Notes: generated by a model from the sequence alone, not told the origin. A stretch of DNA of 38,852 bases from Methanobacteriota archaeon (GCA_021372315.1 JAJFUT010000034.1:1-38852), one strand, 5' to 3'; counted from the first letter of the stretch, positions 1 to 8,477 are shown. A program made the numbers and translations.

Positions 1-956
1 CCGTAATCGGCGAGCGCGTCCGCGGCCATGACGCCGAGCCCTCCAGCGTTCGTCACGATCGCGACCTTGTTGTCGTTCGGCAGGGGCTGGGACGAGAACA
101 CCATCAGCAGATCGAGCATCTCGTCTATCGTCCTGACGCGGATGATGCCCGACCTTTGGAAGACAGCGTCGTATATCTTGTCGCTCCCCGACAGTGCGCC
201 GGTATGCGACGAGGCGGCCTTCGCGCCTGAGCTCGTCCTGCCGGCCTTGATAGCTATGATCGGTTTATGCCTTGAGGTGGCGTACGCCTCTTGCATGAAC
301 TCCTTGCCCCGGTTGGTCGCCTCGATGTACATCCCGATGACCTTCGTCTCGGGGTCGTTCCTGAGGTACTCGAGCAGATAGGACTCGTCGATGTCCATCT
401 TGTTGCCGACGCTGATGAACTTCGAATACCCCATGCTGCTGCTAGCCGCCCAGTCGAGCAACACCGAGCATATGGCGCCGGACTGCGAGCTTATCGCGAC
501 GCTCCCCTCGCTCGGGAAGTTGGCAGTGAACGTCGCGTTCATGTGATGATGTGTGTTGATAAGTCCGAGACAGTTCGGACCGAGGACGCGGATGCCGTAA
601 TCCTTCGATATCTTGGCAAGGTCGTCCTCCATCTTGGCCCCTTCCATTCCCACCTCGCGGAACCCGGCCGAGATGATGATGCACGCCTTCGTGCCTTTCT
701 TGCCGACCTCTTCCATGATCGGACGAATGAACTTGGCCGGCGTGACGATGATGGCCAGGTCGACCTTACCAGGTACGTCCGTCAGGGTCTTGTAGCATTT
801 GATGCCGAGTATCTCATCGGCCTTGGGGTTCACCGCGTACAGCGTGCCTTTGAACCCGTCCTCGATGAGATTCCTCAGGACAGCGTTGCCGACCTTGTTC
901 GGCTCGCGCGCCGCCCCGACCACTGCGATGCTTTCCGGTTCGAAGAGCTCCTTCAT
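1..956 (-). CDS. ADP-forming acyl-CoA (acetyl-CoA) synthetase, alpha part; runs off the window
   Basis: The reverse strand translates without a stop from ATG at 956 to the window edge (318 codons), so the C-terminal part is missing. The N-terminus is a CoA-binding Rossmann domain (ESIAVVGAAREPNKVGNAVL), followed by the succinyl-CoA synthetase-like fold. SSHTGALSG near residue 249-257 contains the His (about H251) that is phosphorylated in the NDP-forming acyl-CoA synthetase family. These enzymes convert acyl-CoA, ADP and phosphate to acid, CoA and ATP in the cytosol, the usual archaeal route for making ATP from acetyl-CoA or from amino-acid-derived acyl-CoAs. Whether the missing part carries a fused beta (ATP-grasp) domain cannot be seen. 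A GGGAG lies about 10 nt before the ATG, and a TATA-like GGTATATG lies about 30 nt upstream. Confidence 0.9.
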   Translation of the reverse strand, partial: MKELFEPESIAVVGAAREPNKVGNAVLRNLIEDGFKGTLYAVNPKADEILGIKCYKTLTDVPGKVDLAIIVTPAKFIRPIMEEVGKKGTKACIIISAGFREVGMEGAKMEDDLAKISKDYGIRVLGPNCLGLINTHHHMNATFTANFPSEGSVAISSQSGAICSVLLDWAASSSMGYSKFISVGNKMDIDESYLLEYLRNDPETKVIGMYIEATNRGKEFMQEAYATSRHKPIIAIKAGRTSSGAKAASSHTGALSGSDKIYDAVFQRSGIIRVRTIDEMLDLLMVFSSQPLPNDNKVAIVTNAGGLGVMAADALADY

Positions 957-985
957 CGTTCCCAGCTCCCTATCGGGTTCGCCAG

Positions 986-995
986 GCATATACCT
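986..995 (-). promoter_or_regulatory. TATA box of the acyl-CoA synthetase gene
   Basis: The reverse strand reads AAAAAGGTATATGCC here. Its centre is about 34 nt from the ATG at 956, giving a predicted start site about 8 nt before the codon. Confidence 0.5.
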
Positions 996-1061
996 TTTTC
1001 GCTCAGGCGCGGTGAACGAGAGGAACGTTGTCAACGAAATGCGTTCAAATTGAGGATGGTT

Positions 1062-1100
1062 GAAAAAAGAAAAAAGACAGGGGCCAGCGAACGGCCCCTG
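1062..1100 (-). terminator. Hairpin plus T-tract terminator of the beta-helix gene
   Basis: A perfect 8-bp stem (1078-1085 CAGGGGCC with 1093-1100 GGCCCCTG, 7-nt loop) lies 36 nt after the stop at 1137. On the reverse strand it is followed by TCTTTTTTCTTTTTTC (1077-1062). This has the shape of a bacterial-type intrinsic terminator. Confidence 0.75.
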
Positions 1101-1136
1101 ATATGATATCGTAACAGGTTTGTTCCGTCGGTCCTA

Positions 1137-4100
1137 TCACGGCCTTCTCTTCAGGAAGAGCACGACGGCCGCAACGATCGCTGCGATCACGACGATGATC
1201 ACTATGAACATCAGAGCGCTCGAATCCGAGTCGTCTTCAGTGCTGATCATCGTCAGTTCGCCCAATTCGTCCGTTGTGCCTGCCATTGACGTCGCGTTCG
1301 TACCGATCGACTCGTGGCCTTCTGCGACGGCAATGATGTTGTATGTGCCTAGTGGAACGTCATCGAAGACGAAGCGCCCGTTGGCGTCGCTCGTCGTCAT
1401 CATGCCATTGCTCATCGAGACGTTCGCACCGGCTATCGGATCGCCGTCCTCATCGACGAGGACGCCTGCGATGTTACCGGCCACAGTCGTGTTGAAGGTC
1501 GATGACATGGTGAAAGCGTTCCCGGCGAGGTCCCTGCCGACCACGTTCACAACGTATGCGCCGTTATGATCCAGCGAGGTCGGGGTGAACGTTGCTATGT
1601 TGCCGTTCCAGGTGATGGTTCCGGTCACGCCTTCGATGGTGATCGTCGTCATCGCCTGGTCCATCGCCTCGGAGAACTCGACCGTTATGACGGAATCGAC
1701 CGACACGCCTAATCCCGACGGGGAGACGAGCGCGGAAGGTGCGGTGCTGTCGATGACGACCGTTATGGAATTCTCAGCGTAGTTGCCTGCGCCGTCATAG
1801 GCCCTTACGAACACCGTGTGTTCGCCCTCATCGAGTCCGCTGAACGTGTAGCTTGTCCCGCTCACCGTGCTCCACCTGATGCCGTCGATGCTGACGGCAT
1901 AATATGCGATCCCGGACGTTGCATCGGAGCCGGTCCATACGACGGTCAAGCTGCCCGTGCTATTGAGATATCCGTCGACAGGCGAGGTTATCGCCACGGT
2001 CGGTGCTGTGTCGTCGACGATGAAGCTGACGGAGACCTCCTTCCTGTTGCCAGCATTATCGGTGACGATCATATAGACGGTGTGAGCGCCCTCGGGCACG
2101 GAATCGAACGTGTAGCTCGCCGTTCCGCTCACGTAGGTCCATCTTCCATCGTCCAAGCGTATCTTTATCGTACTGATCCCGGAGTTGTTGTCTTCGGCAT
2201 TCCAGATCACCGTGACCGACGATGTGACATACTCACCCGCGTCTGGAATGGTGATGATGACGCTCGGTGCGTCAGCGTCCAAGATGAGGAATATTGACCT
2301 CTGGACCATCATGTCGTTGCCATCTATCACCGTGACGATGATCTCGTTGTTACCGGATGCCAGAACGACCTGAGCGGTCCAGTTGCTCGTGCCATCGCAC
2401 ACTCCGGACGCTCCGTTCAAGGCGTTGTACCATATCACGGACGATAGTCCGAAGTAGTTGGCGGAGGCCGTGCCCGAGACGGTGACGCTAGGAACGCTGA
2501 ACACGTTCCAGATCGGCAAGGTGATCTCGAGGGAGATCGATATCGGGTATCTGTCGACGTTGCTCCCTCCCTGGATATAGTACCAGTTATCGACTATGCC
2601 GTCCATGTTGAGGTCCGGGGTCTGCCAGTCGCTCCAGTAGTTGCCGCAGGTCAATGCGTGCCAGGTGTTGACCCCATTGTCCCATGCCTGAACTGACGAC
2701 GAGTCATATTCATACGAGGCCCCGTTGTTGTCCATGAACACGTTGCTGAAAAGGGTGTTGCCGTTCGAGTTCTCGAGATAGATGCCGTAATATGCGCTGT
2801 CGCTCACCGTGTTGTTCGTTATCATGTTGCCGTTCGAGGAGCTATATAGGCCGATGCCCTGGTGGCCCTCGTCGCAGATATTTCGAGAGATGATGTTGCT
2901 GCTCGATGAGACCAGATAGATGCCGTAATAACATCCATCGATCGTGTTGTTGGATATAGTGTTGCCGTGCGAGCTTTGGAAAATGATCCCATCGCCGTTT
3001 CCAGAGATCGTGTTGTTGGATATCGTGTTGCCGTTCGAGCTCTGGAGATAGATGTTCGCATCGAGGTTGCCATTGCACTCGTTGCCCGTTATGATGTTGC
3101 TGGCAGCGTTATAAAGATAGATGCCTATCGTGACGCAGTCGTTGCAACTGTTATCAGACACCGTGTTGCCGCTCGAGCCGTAAAGGACGATGCCACCGCT
3201 GTATGACCAACCTCCCCTGTTGCCGTCGCAATCGTTTCCGGTGATGATGTTGTTATAGGCGTTCTGCAGGACCACGCCTCCAGCATTGCTGTTGGTGCAA
3301 TCGTTGCCCGATAGGTAATTGTTACTGCTGGACGAGTAGACATATATTCCCATCCAGCTGCCACTGCAGTTGTTGTTCGTTATTTCGTTGTAGTGGGAAC
3401 TTTCTAGAATCATGGACGCGAAATTATTGAGGTCGCTGCAGTCGTTGTTCGTTATGATGTTGTGGTCGCTTGAGTACCATAGATAGATGCCGAAGTTGAT
3501 GCTGGTGCAGTTGTTGTTCGCCACTGTGTTATAACTGCATCCGGAGTACAACAATATGCCAGCATAGGAATTGAATCCGACGCTGTTGCAAACGTTGCCC
3601 GTTATGATGTTCCCCATGCAGCCACTGTTCAGGCATATGGCCTCGTTGATTATGTTCGTGAGCTCATTGTCGGTTATGGTGTTGTTGCTGCATGACGACA
3701 TCAAGTATATGCCCCAGATATTGCCATCGCAGGTGTTGTCGGATATCGTATTGAACCTGCAGCCGCCATCGATCTCGATGCCGCCGTGATTGACGCTGCT
3801 GGCATCGTTGTTCGTAATAATGTTATAATTGCATGAGCTCAGCAGGTATATCCCGATCCCGCTGCTCAAGGTGCAGTCGTTGTCGGAGATCACGTTGTCG
3901 TTGCACGCACCAAGCAGATATATGCCCCTGACAGAATTCCCGCTGCAGTTGTTCTGAACGATCGAGTTGAAACTGCTCTCGGCGTGTATGTATATCCCAT
4001 ACCTGGCGTTCATGTTGCAAAGGTTGCTCGATATGGTGTTGTTGCTGCTTCGCTCTTCGATCCTTATGCCATCATAGGCACCCTGGCTGCAGTTGTTGTG

Positions 4101-5264
4101 GAAGATCGTGTTGTACATGCACTGGTTGTACAGAACGATACCGGCCTCGTTGCACCCGCTGCAGTCGTTGTTGGATATGGTGTTATTGCTCGATAAGTTG
4201 GCGATTATAGCGTATACTGCGCTCCCGCTGCAGTCGTTATCGGTCGTCGTGATGTTGCTGGCACTGTTGAAATAGATGCCGTAATAACCGCTCCCGCTGC
4301 AGTCATTGTTCGTTATGGTGCAGTTGTCACTATGCATAAAAAGGTAAATGCCACGATAATCGCCGCTGCAATCATTGTGCACCAGGACGTTGAACACGCT
4401 TGAGTACCACACCGCGATGCCGACCTCACATTCGGTGCAGTCGTTGTTCGACACGTAGTTGTAGCTGGACGTGTACAACATGATACCATTGGAGGGGTTG
4501 CCGCTGCAGTTGTTGCCCGTAACGGTGTTGTAGTTCGAATTATACAGGTAAATGCCAGTATCGAGGTTCGAGTCGCATGCGTTGTTCGCTATGGTATTGT
4601 TATTCGAATCTTCCAAATAGATGCCGTAAGAAGACATACCGCAGACGTTGTTCGCGATGATACTGTTCTCCGATCCATCCACATAGATGTTGTAATCATA
4701 GCTCTCGTTGCATACGTTGTTCGTCACGGTGATGTTGTTGGACAGGTCGATGTAGATGCCCCAGTAATTGCCGTTGCAGGTATTATTGGCCACTACGATG
4801 TTCTCCGACTCGAGAACGTCTATGCCATCGCCTTCGAAGAGGCTGTCGTGACATATGTTGTTCTCGATCGAAACGTCCGTGGCATTGAATACCGTTATGG
4901 CCCCACCGAACCGGTACGGATAGTCATGATAGAAAGAACCGAAGACATCGCAGTTCTTTATGACGAGGTGAGCGGTCGTGTTGCCGATGTATATCGCGCT
5001 GTAGTCGCCGTTCGCATCGATCATTAGATTCTCGATGATGTATGGGTCGTCAACGGCGCCGGTCCCGGCCCAAGACGCGTTCAGGTCGAACAGGTCCTCC
5101 AGATCCGTGTCGTTATTGACACGAATGGTGTCGTATGACACATATGTGATGTCCGTAGGCTCTGCGGCGCTGCCGGTACTGATCGCCCCTGACGAGATGA
5201 ACGCCATGGCGATGAAGATCGCAAAGAATAATCCGATTAACCCCCCGAACTTACCTTTCAACAT
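1137..5264 (-). CDS. Surface-anchored NosD-like beta-helix protein with Ig-like domains
   Basis: A 1375-aa secreted or surface protein. Residues 1-34 form a signal peptide (hydrophobic GLIGLFFAIFIAMAF, then GSAAEP). About 31 right-handed parallel beta-helix coils of 22-25 residues run from about residue 131 to 857. They are capped by the GNYWSDW...NMDGIVDNWYYI...DRYPI segment typical of NosD/periplasmic copper-binding-like repeats. Next come about three Ig-like domains (roughly 890-1195, with DDTAPTVAI and DSTAPSALV repeat starts), a carboxypeptidase regulatory-like domain (GVLVDEDGDPIAGANV, about 1265-1340), an acidic stretch, and a C-terminal membrane anchor (LMFIVIIVVIAAIVAAVVLF) ending KRRP. 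The likely role is a cell-surface adhesin, glycan-binding or glycan-processing protein; no catalytic residues are evident. SD GAGG lies 7 nt before the ATG. Confidence 0.85.
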   Translation of the reverse strand: MLKGKFGGLIGLFFAIFIAMAFISSGAISTGSAAEPTDITYVSYDTIRVNNDTDLEDLFDLNASWAGTGAVDDPYIIENLMIDANGDYSAIYIGNTTAHLVIKNCDVFGSFYHDYPYRFGGAITVFNATDVSIENNICHDSLFEGDGIDVLESENIVVANNTCNGNYWGIYIDLSNNITVTNNVCNESYDYNIYVDGSENSIIANNVCGMSSYGIYLEDSNNNTIANNACDSNLDTGIYLYNSNYNTVTGNNCSGNPSNGIMLYTSSYNYVSNNDCTECEVGIAVWYSSVFNVLVHNDCSGDYRGIYLFMHSDNCTITNNDCSGSGYYGIYFNSASNITTTDNDCSGSAVYAIIANLSSNNTISNNDCSGCNEAGIVLYNQCMYNTIFHNNCSQGAYDGIRIEERSSNNTISSNLCNMNARYGIYIHAESSFNSIVQNNCSGNSVRGIYLLGACNDNVISDNDCTLSSGIGIYLLSSCNYNIITNNDASSVNHGGIEIDGGCRFNTISDNTCDGNIWGIYLMSSCSNNTITDNELTNIINEAICLNSGCMGNIITGNVCNSVGFNSYAGILLYSGCSYNTVANNNCTSINFGIYLWYSSDHNIITNNDCSDLNNFASMILESSHYNEITNNNCSGSWMGIYVYSSSSNNYLSGNDCTNSNAGGVVLQNAYNNIITGNDCDGNRGGWSYSGGIVLYGSSGNTVSDNSCNDCVTIGIYLYNAASNIITGNECNGNLDANIYLQSSNGNTISNNTISGNGDGIIFQSSHGNTISNNTIDGCYYGIYLVSSSSNIISRNICDEGHQGIGLYSSSNGNMITNNTVSDSAYYGIYLENSNGNTLFSNVFMDNNGASYEYDSSSVQAWDNGVNTWHALTCGNYWSDWQTPDLNMDGIVDNWYYIQGGSNVDRYPISISLEITLPIWNVFSVPSVTVSGTASANYFGLSSVIWYNALNGASGVCDGTSNWTAQVVLASGNNEIIVTVIDGNDMMVQRSIFLILDADAPSVIITIPDAGEYVTSSVTVIWNAEDNNSGISTIKIRLDDGRWTYVSGTASYTFDSVPEGAHTVYMIVTDNAGNRKEVSVSFIVDDTAPTVAITSPVDGYLNSTGSLTVVWTGSDATSGIAYYAVSIDGIRWSTVSGTSYTFSGLDEGEHTVFVRAYDGAGNYAENSITVVIDSTAPSALVSPSGLGVSVDSVITVEFSEAMDQAMTTITIEGVTGTITWNGNIATFTPTSLDHNGAYVVNVVGRDLAGNAFTMSSTFNTTVAGNIAGVLVDEDGDPIAGANVSMSNGMMTTSDANGRFVFDDVPLGTYNIIAVAEGHESIGTNATSMAGTTDELGELTMISTEDDSDSSALMFIVIIVVIAAIVAAVVLFLKRRP
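2692..4874 (-). repeat. About 31 tandem beta-helix coil repeats (coding)
   Basis: Each unit of about 66-75 nt encodes a coil of the pattern N-x-I-x-x-N-x-C-S-G-x(4-6)-G-I-Y-L-x-x-S. In DNA this appears as a recurring block of GTTGTTCG/GATGTTG/GCAGTCGTTG on the + strand. Units have diverged at synonymous and surface positions, so this is an old array. Most units keep both the turn Asn pair and a Cys at the same position. Confidence 0.8.
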
Positions 5265-5305
5265 GATAATCCTCGATCGTGATGGTCAAGAAAAAAATAA
5301 TTGAC

Positions 5306-5315
5306 GATATTTAAG
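5306..5315 (-). promoter_or_regulatory. TATA box of the beta-helix gene
   Basis: The reverse strand reads CTTAAATATC. Transcription is expected to start near 5285, leaving a leader of about 20 nt that carries the SD GAGG. Confidence 0.5.
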
Positions 5316-5342
5316 TATCGGTCACAATCGCTCATTGGAGAA

Positions 5343-5377
5343 TGAAAATGTCATAGGATAGTGGATGGCCATGACAT
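5343..5377 (-). terminator. Possible weak terminator of the SMR pair
   Basis: ATGTCAT (5348-5354) and ATGACAT (5371-5377) form a 7-bp stem with a 16-nt loop. On the reverse strand it runs into TTTTCATTC. It lies about 85 nt after the stop at 5461. The 5265-5460 gap holds nothing else convincing. Confidence 0.3.
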
Positions 5378-5460
5378 CGGACAACCTTTTCGATATTACC
5401 GATGACCGACCGCGAGGGACCCGACCCGGATCATTGGATGGACTGCCCAAGAAAGGCGCA

Positions 5461-5841
5461 TCATACCTTCTCTTTCCCGCTGGTCACCTGGAGCCCCACT
5501 ATGCCGACGATTATCAACATTACGAAACCCATGCGGATCATCTCTGAGGATTCCTCGAACAGCAATATGCCGGCGATCAATGCACCTATCGCTCCGATCC
5601 CTACCCATATGGAATAGGCCGTTCCCATCGGGATCTTTGATCTCAAGGCCTGCGCCAGTAAGTACATGCTGCCGAAAAGGAAGATGAACGTTGCCGTGGC
5701 CCAGGCGACATCGGTGAAACCCTCCGACAGCTTCATCGAGACGATCCACACGGGCTCTAGCATGCCCGCCAGCACGAGGAACATCCAGCCCCTTCTCCCT
5801 TCGATGGGCTTGCTCTCGGGTCCGACGATATCCTTGGCCAT
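5461..5841 (-). CDS. SMR transporter, second subunit of a Gdx/SugE-like pair
   Basis: A 126-aa small multidrug resistance protein with four membrane helices. It keeps the membrane-embedded Glu in helix 1 (LAGMLEPVW) and the SugE-like run GTAYSIWVGIGAIGALIAG in helix 3. It resembles guanidinium exporters (Gdx) more than EmrE-type drug pumps, because the helix-2/3 region matches SugE. It differs from its upstream partner by a longer, polar N-terminus (MAKDIVGPESKPIEGRR) before helix 1. The start is ATG 5841, one base after the TAA of the upstream gene (5843), with SD AGGGG 7 nt upstream. The pair is therefore co-translated and probably forms a heterodimer, as in YkkCD. Substrate assignment to guanidinium is inferred. 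Confidence 0.85.
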   Translation of the reverse strand: MAKDIVGPESKPIEGRRGWMFLVLAGMLEPVWIVSMKLSEGFTDVAWATATFIFLFGSMYLLAQALRSKIPMGTAYSIWVGIGAIGALIAGILLFEESSEMIRMGFVMLIIVGIVGLQVTSGKEKV

Positions 5842-5842
5842 A

Positions 5843-6175
5843 TTACGCCCCTGACGTGATCTGGACACCGGCGATGCCGACGATTATTAGCATTATGAAC
5901 AGTATCCTGACCCAGGACGATCGTTCTTTGAAGATGAATATGCCTGCCAAGAGCGCGCCGACGGCCCCGATCCCGGTCCAGACCGCGTAAGCTGTTCCCA
6001 CCGGTAGGTCCATGTCGATGGCGATGGCCAGAAGGTACATGCTCGCAAAGATGAAGAATATAGTCGCCACGGTCCATTTCGGCCTCTTGAACCCCTCGGA
6101 CTTCTTCATGCCGATGACCCAGCAAGGCTCCATGAACCCTGCTATGACCAGGTATGTCCAAGCCATCGACACCAT
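5843..6175 (-). CDS. SMR transporter, first subunit, Gdx/SugE-like guanidinium exporter
   Basis: A 110-aa, four-helix SMR protein. From MAWTYLVIAGFMEPCW to VGIAGVQITSG it follows E. coli SugE/Gdx closely, including the helix-1 Glu and LPVGTAYAVWTGIGAVGALLAG. Gdx proteins exchange guanidinium for protons across the membrane. Three in-frame ATGs (6187, 6175, 6166) compete. I chose 6175 because GGAG lies 6 nt before it, while 6166 gives the family's usual N-terminus. A longer reading back to 6334 adds an unrelated basic stretch and is unlikely. A guanidine riboswitch was looked for in the 5' region and not recognised. Confidence 0.87.
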   Translation of the reverse strand: MVSMAWTYLVIAGFMEPCWVIGMKKSEGFKRPKWTVATIFFIFASMYLLAIAIDMDLPVGTAYAVWTGIGAVGALLAGIFIFKERSSWVRILFIMLIIVGIAGVQITSGA

Positions 6176-6540
6176 GACCTTCTCCATGATGAAATAACGA
6201 TATGTTTCTTGCGGTAGGAGAAAGGGATCGGGCATCGGCATGATGGCAGAGATAGGCGTGCGATGTCCACGGGGCTCATAGACGTATTGAACGGATAGCG
6301 TCCGACCGCAACAACTCTTTAATATCCCTTCCATCGATGGTAGCGGGCCGTCAGCAACAGCGAGGGTGATCCGTGATCCCTAGAACACTCTGCCGGTGAA
6401 CAGTGCTCGTTATTTGGGTCCCTGCAGGAACTTGCGATGAGACGTCGCGTCATGACTGGAGGACAACCCCGACGCACGACAAAACCCCCGGCCCGGGTCA
6501 GTGTGGGGAGAGGAGGATTCTCCAGCCGTGAACCAATCTG
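6176..6540. other. Gene-free stretch between the SMR pair and the OB-HD nuclease gene
   Basis: This 365-nt stretch holds the leader and promoter of the SMR pair and the 3' end signals of the upstream gene. A TATA-like ATATTAAAG sits on the reverse strand at about 6316-6324. It predicts a start near 6292 and a leader of about 115 nt, long for this window. No known riboswitch motif was recognised in that leader. The part from 6481 on forms the terminator listed separately. Confidence 0.4.
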
Positions 6541-6554
6541 TTAGGGCCCGGGGG
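6484..6554 (-). terminator. GC-rich stem at the end of the OB-HD nuclease gene
   Basis: On the reverse strand CCCCCGGGCCC (6554-6544, ending at the stop codon) can pair with GGGCCGGGGG (about 6493-6485) with one bulged base. A second small hairpin (GGAGA/TCTCC) lies in the loop, and TTTT follows the 3' arm. The end of the coding region would be part of the stem. Confidence 0.5.
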
Positions 6555-7542
6555 ACACTTTCGTCCTCGCCTTCGATCCCATGAGGAAGACGCTGCCGAC
6601 ATCGTCCCTGTAGGTCCAGTCGTCATCCGTCCTCGTGTTCTTCATGAGCCGTATCATCTTATCGAGCCTGGCCTCCATTTCGTCGACCATGCTCAAGGCC
6701 AACGCCTCGGGGAACATCGGTTCGACCGGGGAGCCGTACTCGCGCTTGTTGTGACTGCTCAGGACCATGTGGACGACCTTCCATGCCAGCACCTCTGGGA
6801 AGTCGTCCAACGTCCCCAACGCGTTCCGGACCATCTCCGCTCCTAGGAATATGTGGTCCATCAGCCTTCCCTGGTCCGTCGCGTGGATGTTGGTCGTGAC
6901 CTCGTAGACGTCGATCTTGCCTATGTCGTGCAGCATCGCGCCAGCGATCAGAAGGTCCCTGTCGAGCTCCGGGTACGTGCCAGATAGCGAATGGCAGGTC
7001 TGAACGATTGCCAGCGTATGCTCGGCAAGCCCGCCGACGACATTTCCGTGATGCTTGATGGCGGCAGGGCATACCTTGAACCGCTTTTGGAACGTCCCCT
7101 CGCCGAAGAAATGCAGGATGAGGCGCTGTAAGTTCGGGTCCTCGATGGACATCGCGAAGTCCAAGAGCTCGGAGTACATCGCCTCGATGTCCTTCGCGGT
7201 CTTGGCAACGAACCAATCTAGCTCATATTCCTCGGGACCGATCCTCTTGATCCCCCTTTTCTCGTTCGGGTTCGCATGGATCTCCAGCTGGCCGTTGAAG
7301 GACCTCACCGCCCCTGTGACGAGCACCACATCCCCGTCCTTGATGGAATCGTGTATGGACTGGACGGCCTCCTGGTTGTTCGCCCCCCAGTACTTGACCA
7401 TAATCTCGCCTGTGCTGTCGCCGACCCTGACCTCGAACATGTACCCCTTGGAGTACTGGCGAACTGGCCTCTTGAAACTGACATAGAACGCGTCCGAGAT
7501 CGATTGGTTCTCGATCAGCTCAGAGATGAACTTTTTCTCCAT
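6541..7542 (-). CDS. YhaM-like 3'-5' exoribonuclease/nuclease (OB fold + HD domain)
   Basis: A 333-aa protein. An OB-fold nucleic-acid-binding domain (about residues 20-100: FEVRVGDSTGEIMVKYWG) is followed by an HD phosphohydrolase domain. The metal ligands are visible: HHGNVVGGLAEHTL (H164/H165, H175) and LLIAGAMLHDIGK (H205-D206). This architecture matches YhaM/CBF1 of Firmicutes, a 3'-5' exonuclease acting on RNA and single-stranded DNA. The start was set at ATG 7542 because an extended SD-like GTGATC precedes it and a TATA box (GATATAAC, about 7573-7580) predicts a start site close by; the ATG at 7569 would overlap the promoter. It is probably monocistronic. Its archaeal substrate is not known to me. 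Confidence 0.82.
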   Translation of the reverse strand: MEKKFISELIENQSISDAFYVSFKRPVRQYSKGYMFEVRVGDSTGEIMVKYWGANNQEAVQSIHDSIKDGDVVLVTGAVRSFNGQLEIHANPNEKRGIKRIGPEEYELDWFVAKTAKDIEAMYSELLDFAMSIEDPNLQRLILHFFGEGTFQKRFKVCPAAIKHHGNVVGGLAEHTLAIVQTCHSLSGTYPELDRDLLIAGAMLHDIGKIDVYEVTTNIHATDQGRLMDHIFLGAEMVRNALGTLDDFPEVLAWKVVHMVLSSHNKREYGSPVEPMFPEALALSMVDEMEARLDKMIRLMKNTRTDDDWTYRDDVGSVFLMGSKARTKVSPGP

Positions 7543-7607
7543 CGTGATCACACTCCGATTCGATTCCATACGTTATATCGTTGTCGGGAGGGACGCCGGA
7601 TTAGGCA

Positions 7608-8333
7608 TCAGACGCTCTTCGACGCCACCCTCTTGAGGATTGCCTCGGCCTCCCGCCATCTGGGGTAGGCCCGCTCCCTCATCCTGAACGCGCTGTCGTG
7701 GTGGGAGCCCATCGCCTTCAGTCCGTCGTTAAGGTGCAGCAGCTCGTGATATAGGACGTAGTCCGAGACGAACTCGGGCACCTTGTCCGAATCCAGAGAG
7801 CTGCTCACCGCCACTACCCTCATGATGACCGAGCAGTATCCCATCCTCTGAATGTTCGGCCTCTTCGTCCAGGTGATGTAACTGTTCGAGATCTCCGGGA
7901 CCATACCCTGGGCCATGAGCCGCGCCATGGATTCCTTGAGGTCGTAGGTCGACCCTTTGCTGGAATAAGCGATGTTCCTGCTCCTCTTCAGGTATGTGAG
8001 CCTGTTTAGCGCGACGAACTCCTCGGATTGAAGCCAGTCCCTCATCGCTTGGGTGTATAGCTCCCTCGGGTGCTTGGTAAGGATCCTGCGGCACATGCAT
8101 TCGGCGAACTCATCGAGGATCCGCTGGTCCGCTCCCTTCATGTAGTCGGTGACCTGGAGGTCCACGGCGTCGCCCCTCTTCGTCCATACCGCCTTGAACT
8201 CCTTGAAAGGGACGTACTCCGCCCTCACGCTCGAGAAACCGCTCTTCTCCCCTGCCCTATGGAAGGCCGTCTGCAGCGACCCTTCCCCGCGGTAGTTCGA
8301 TTCAGACACGCTTTGCAAGCAGTATGTGACCAT
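7608..8333 (-). CDS. HExxH putative zinc metallopeptidase (YgjP/SprT-like C-terminus)
   Basis: A 241-aa protein whose N-terminal 140 residues I do not recognise. The C-terminus carries VLYHELLHLNDG (HELLH, residues 196-200), followed by SHHDSAFRMRERAYPRWREAE. A third His (H211/212) and a conserved F...E..YP are arranged as in YgjP/SprT-like metal peptidases. It has no signal peptide and no membrane segment, so it is probably cytosolic. SD AGGAG lies about 13 nt before the ATG, and a TATA box (GGTTATATGG, reverse strand, 8369-8378) gives a leader of about 13 nt. The substrate is unknown. YhaM-like and peptidase genes are separated by 65 nt with a promoter between, so they need not be one operon. 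Confidence 0.7.
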   Translation of the reverse strand: MVTYCLQSVSESNYRGEGSLQTAFHRAGEKSGFSSVRAEYVPFKEFKAVWTKRGDAVDLQVTDYMKGADQRILDEFAECMCRRILTKHPRELYTQAMRDWLQSEEFVALNRLTYLKRSRNIAYSSKGSTYDLKESMARLMAQGMVPEISNSYITWTKRPNIQRMGYCSVIMRVVAVSSSLDSDKVPEFVSDYVLYHELLHLNDGLKAMGSHHDSAFRMRERAYPRWREAEAILKRVASKSV

Positions 8334-8477
8334 CTGTTCCGTCTCCTACCAGCTCAGTCTTTTCGCCGCCATATAACCAGTTAGCGTACAGGCAAACTAC
8401 GAAAGGCCTCTGATGCAATGGACATCGAAGGCTGCATCCCATCCTTCCGAGATATGTTTCTTAATCTTTTGGTAATT

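Noticed and set aside
291-1106. Long forward open frame across the acyl-CoA synthetase region
   Set aside because: It is the antisense shadow of a clear acyl-CoA synthetase frame on the reverse strand; the forward translation is rich in Arg/Asp/His and shows no domain.
2692-4874. CRISPR-like or DNA-level tandem array suggested by the regular ~66-75 nt spacing
   Set aside because: The periodicity is that of protein coils in one open frame; units differ at many bases and there are no identical repeats with unique spacers.
5365-5547. Forward open frame between the beta-helix gene and the SMR pair
   Set aside because: Low-complexity translation, overlaps the end of the SMR gene, no promoter or SD.
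6188-6300. Guanidine riboswitch upstream of the Gdx-like pair
   Set aside because: None of the hallmark ykkC, mini-ykkC (paired ACGR-loop hairpins) or guanidine-III elements could be recognised by eye; left only as a search to run.
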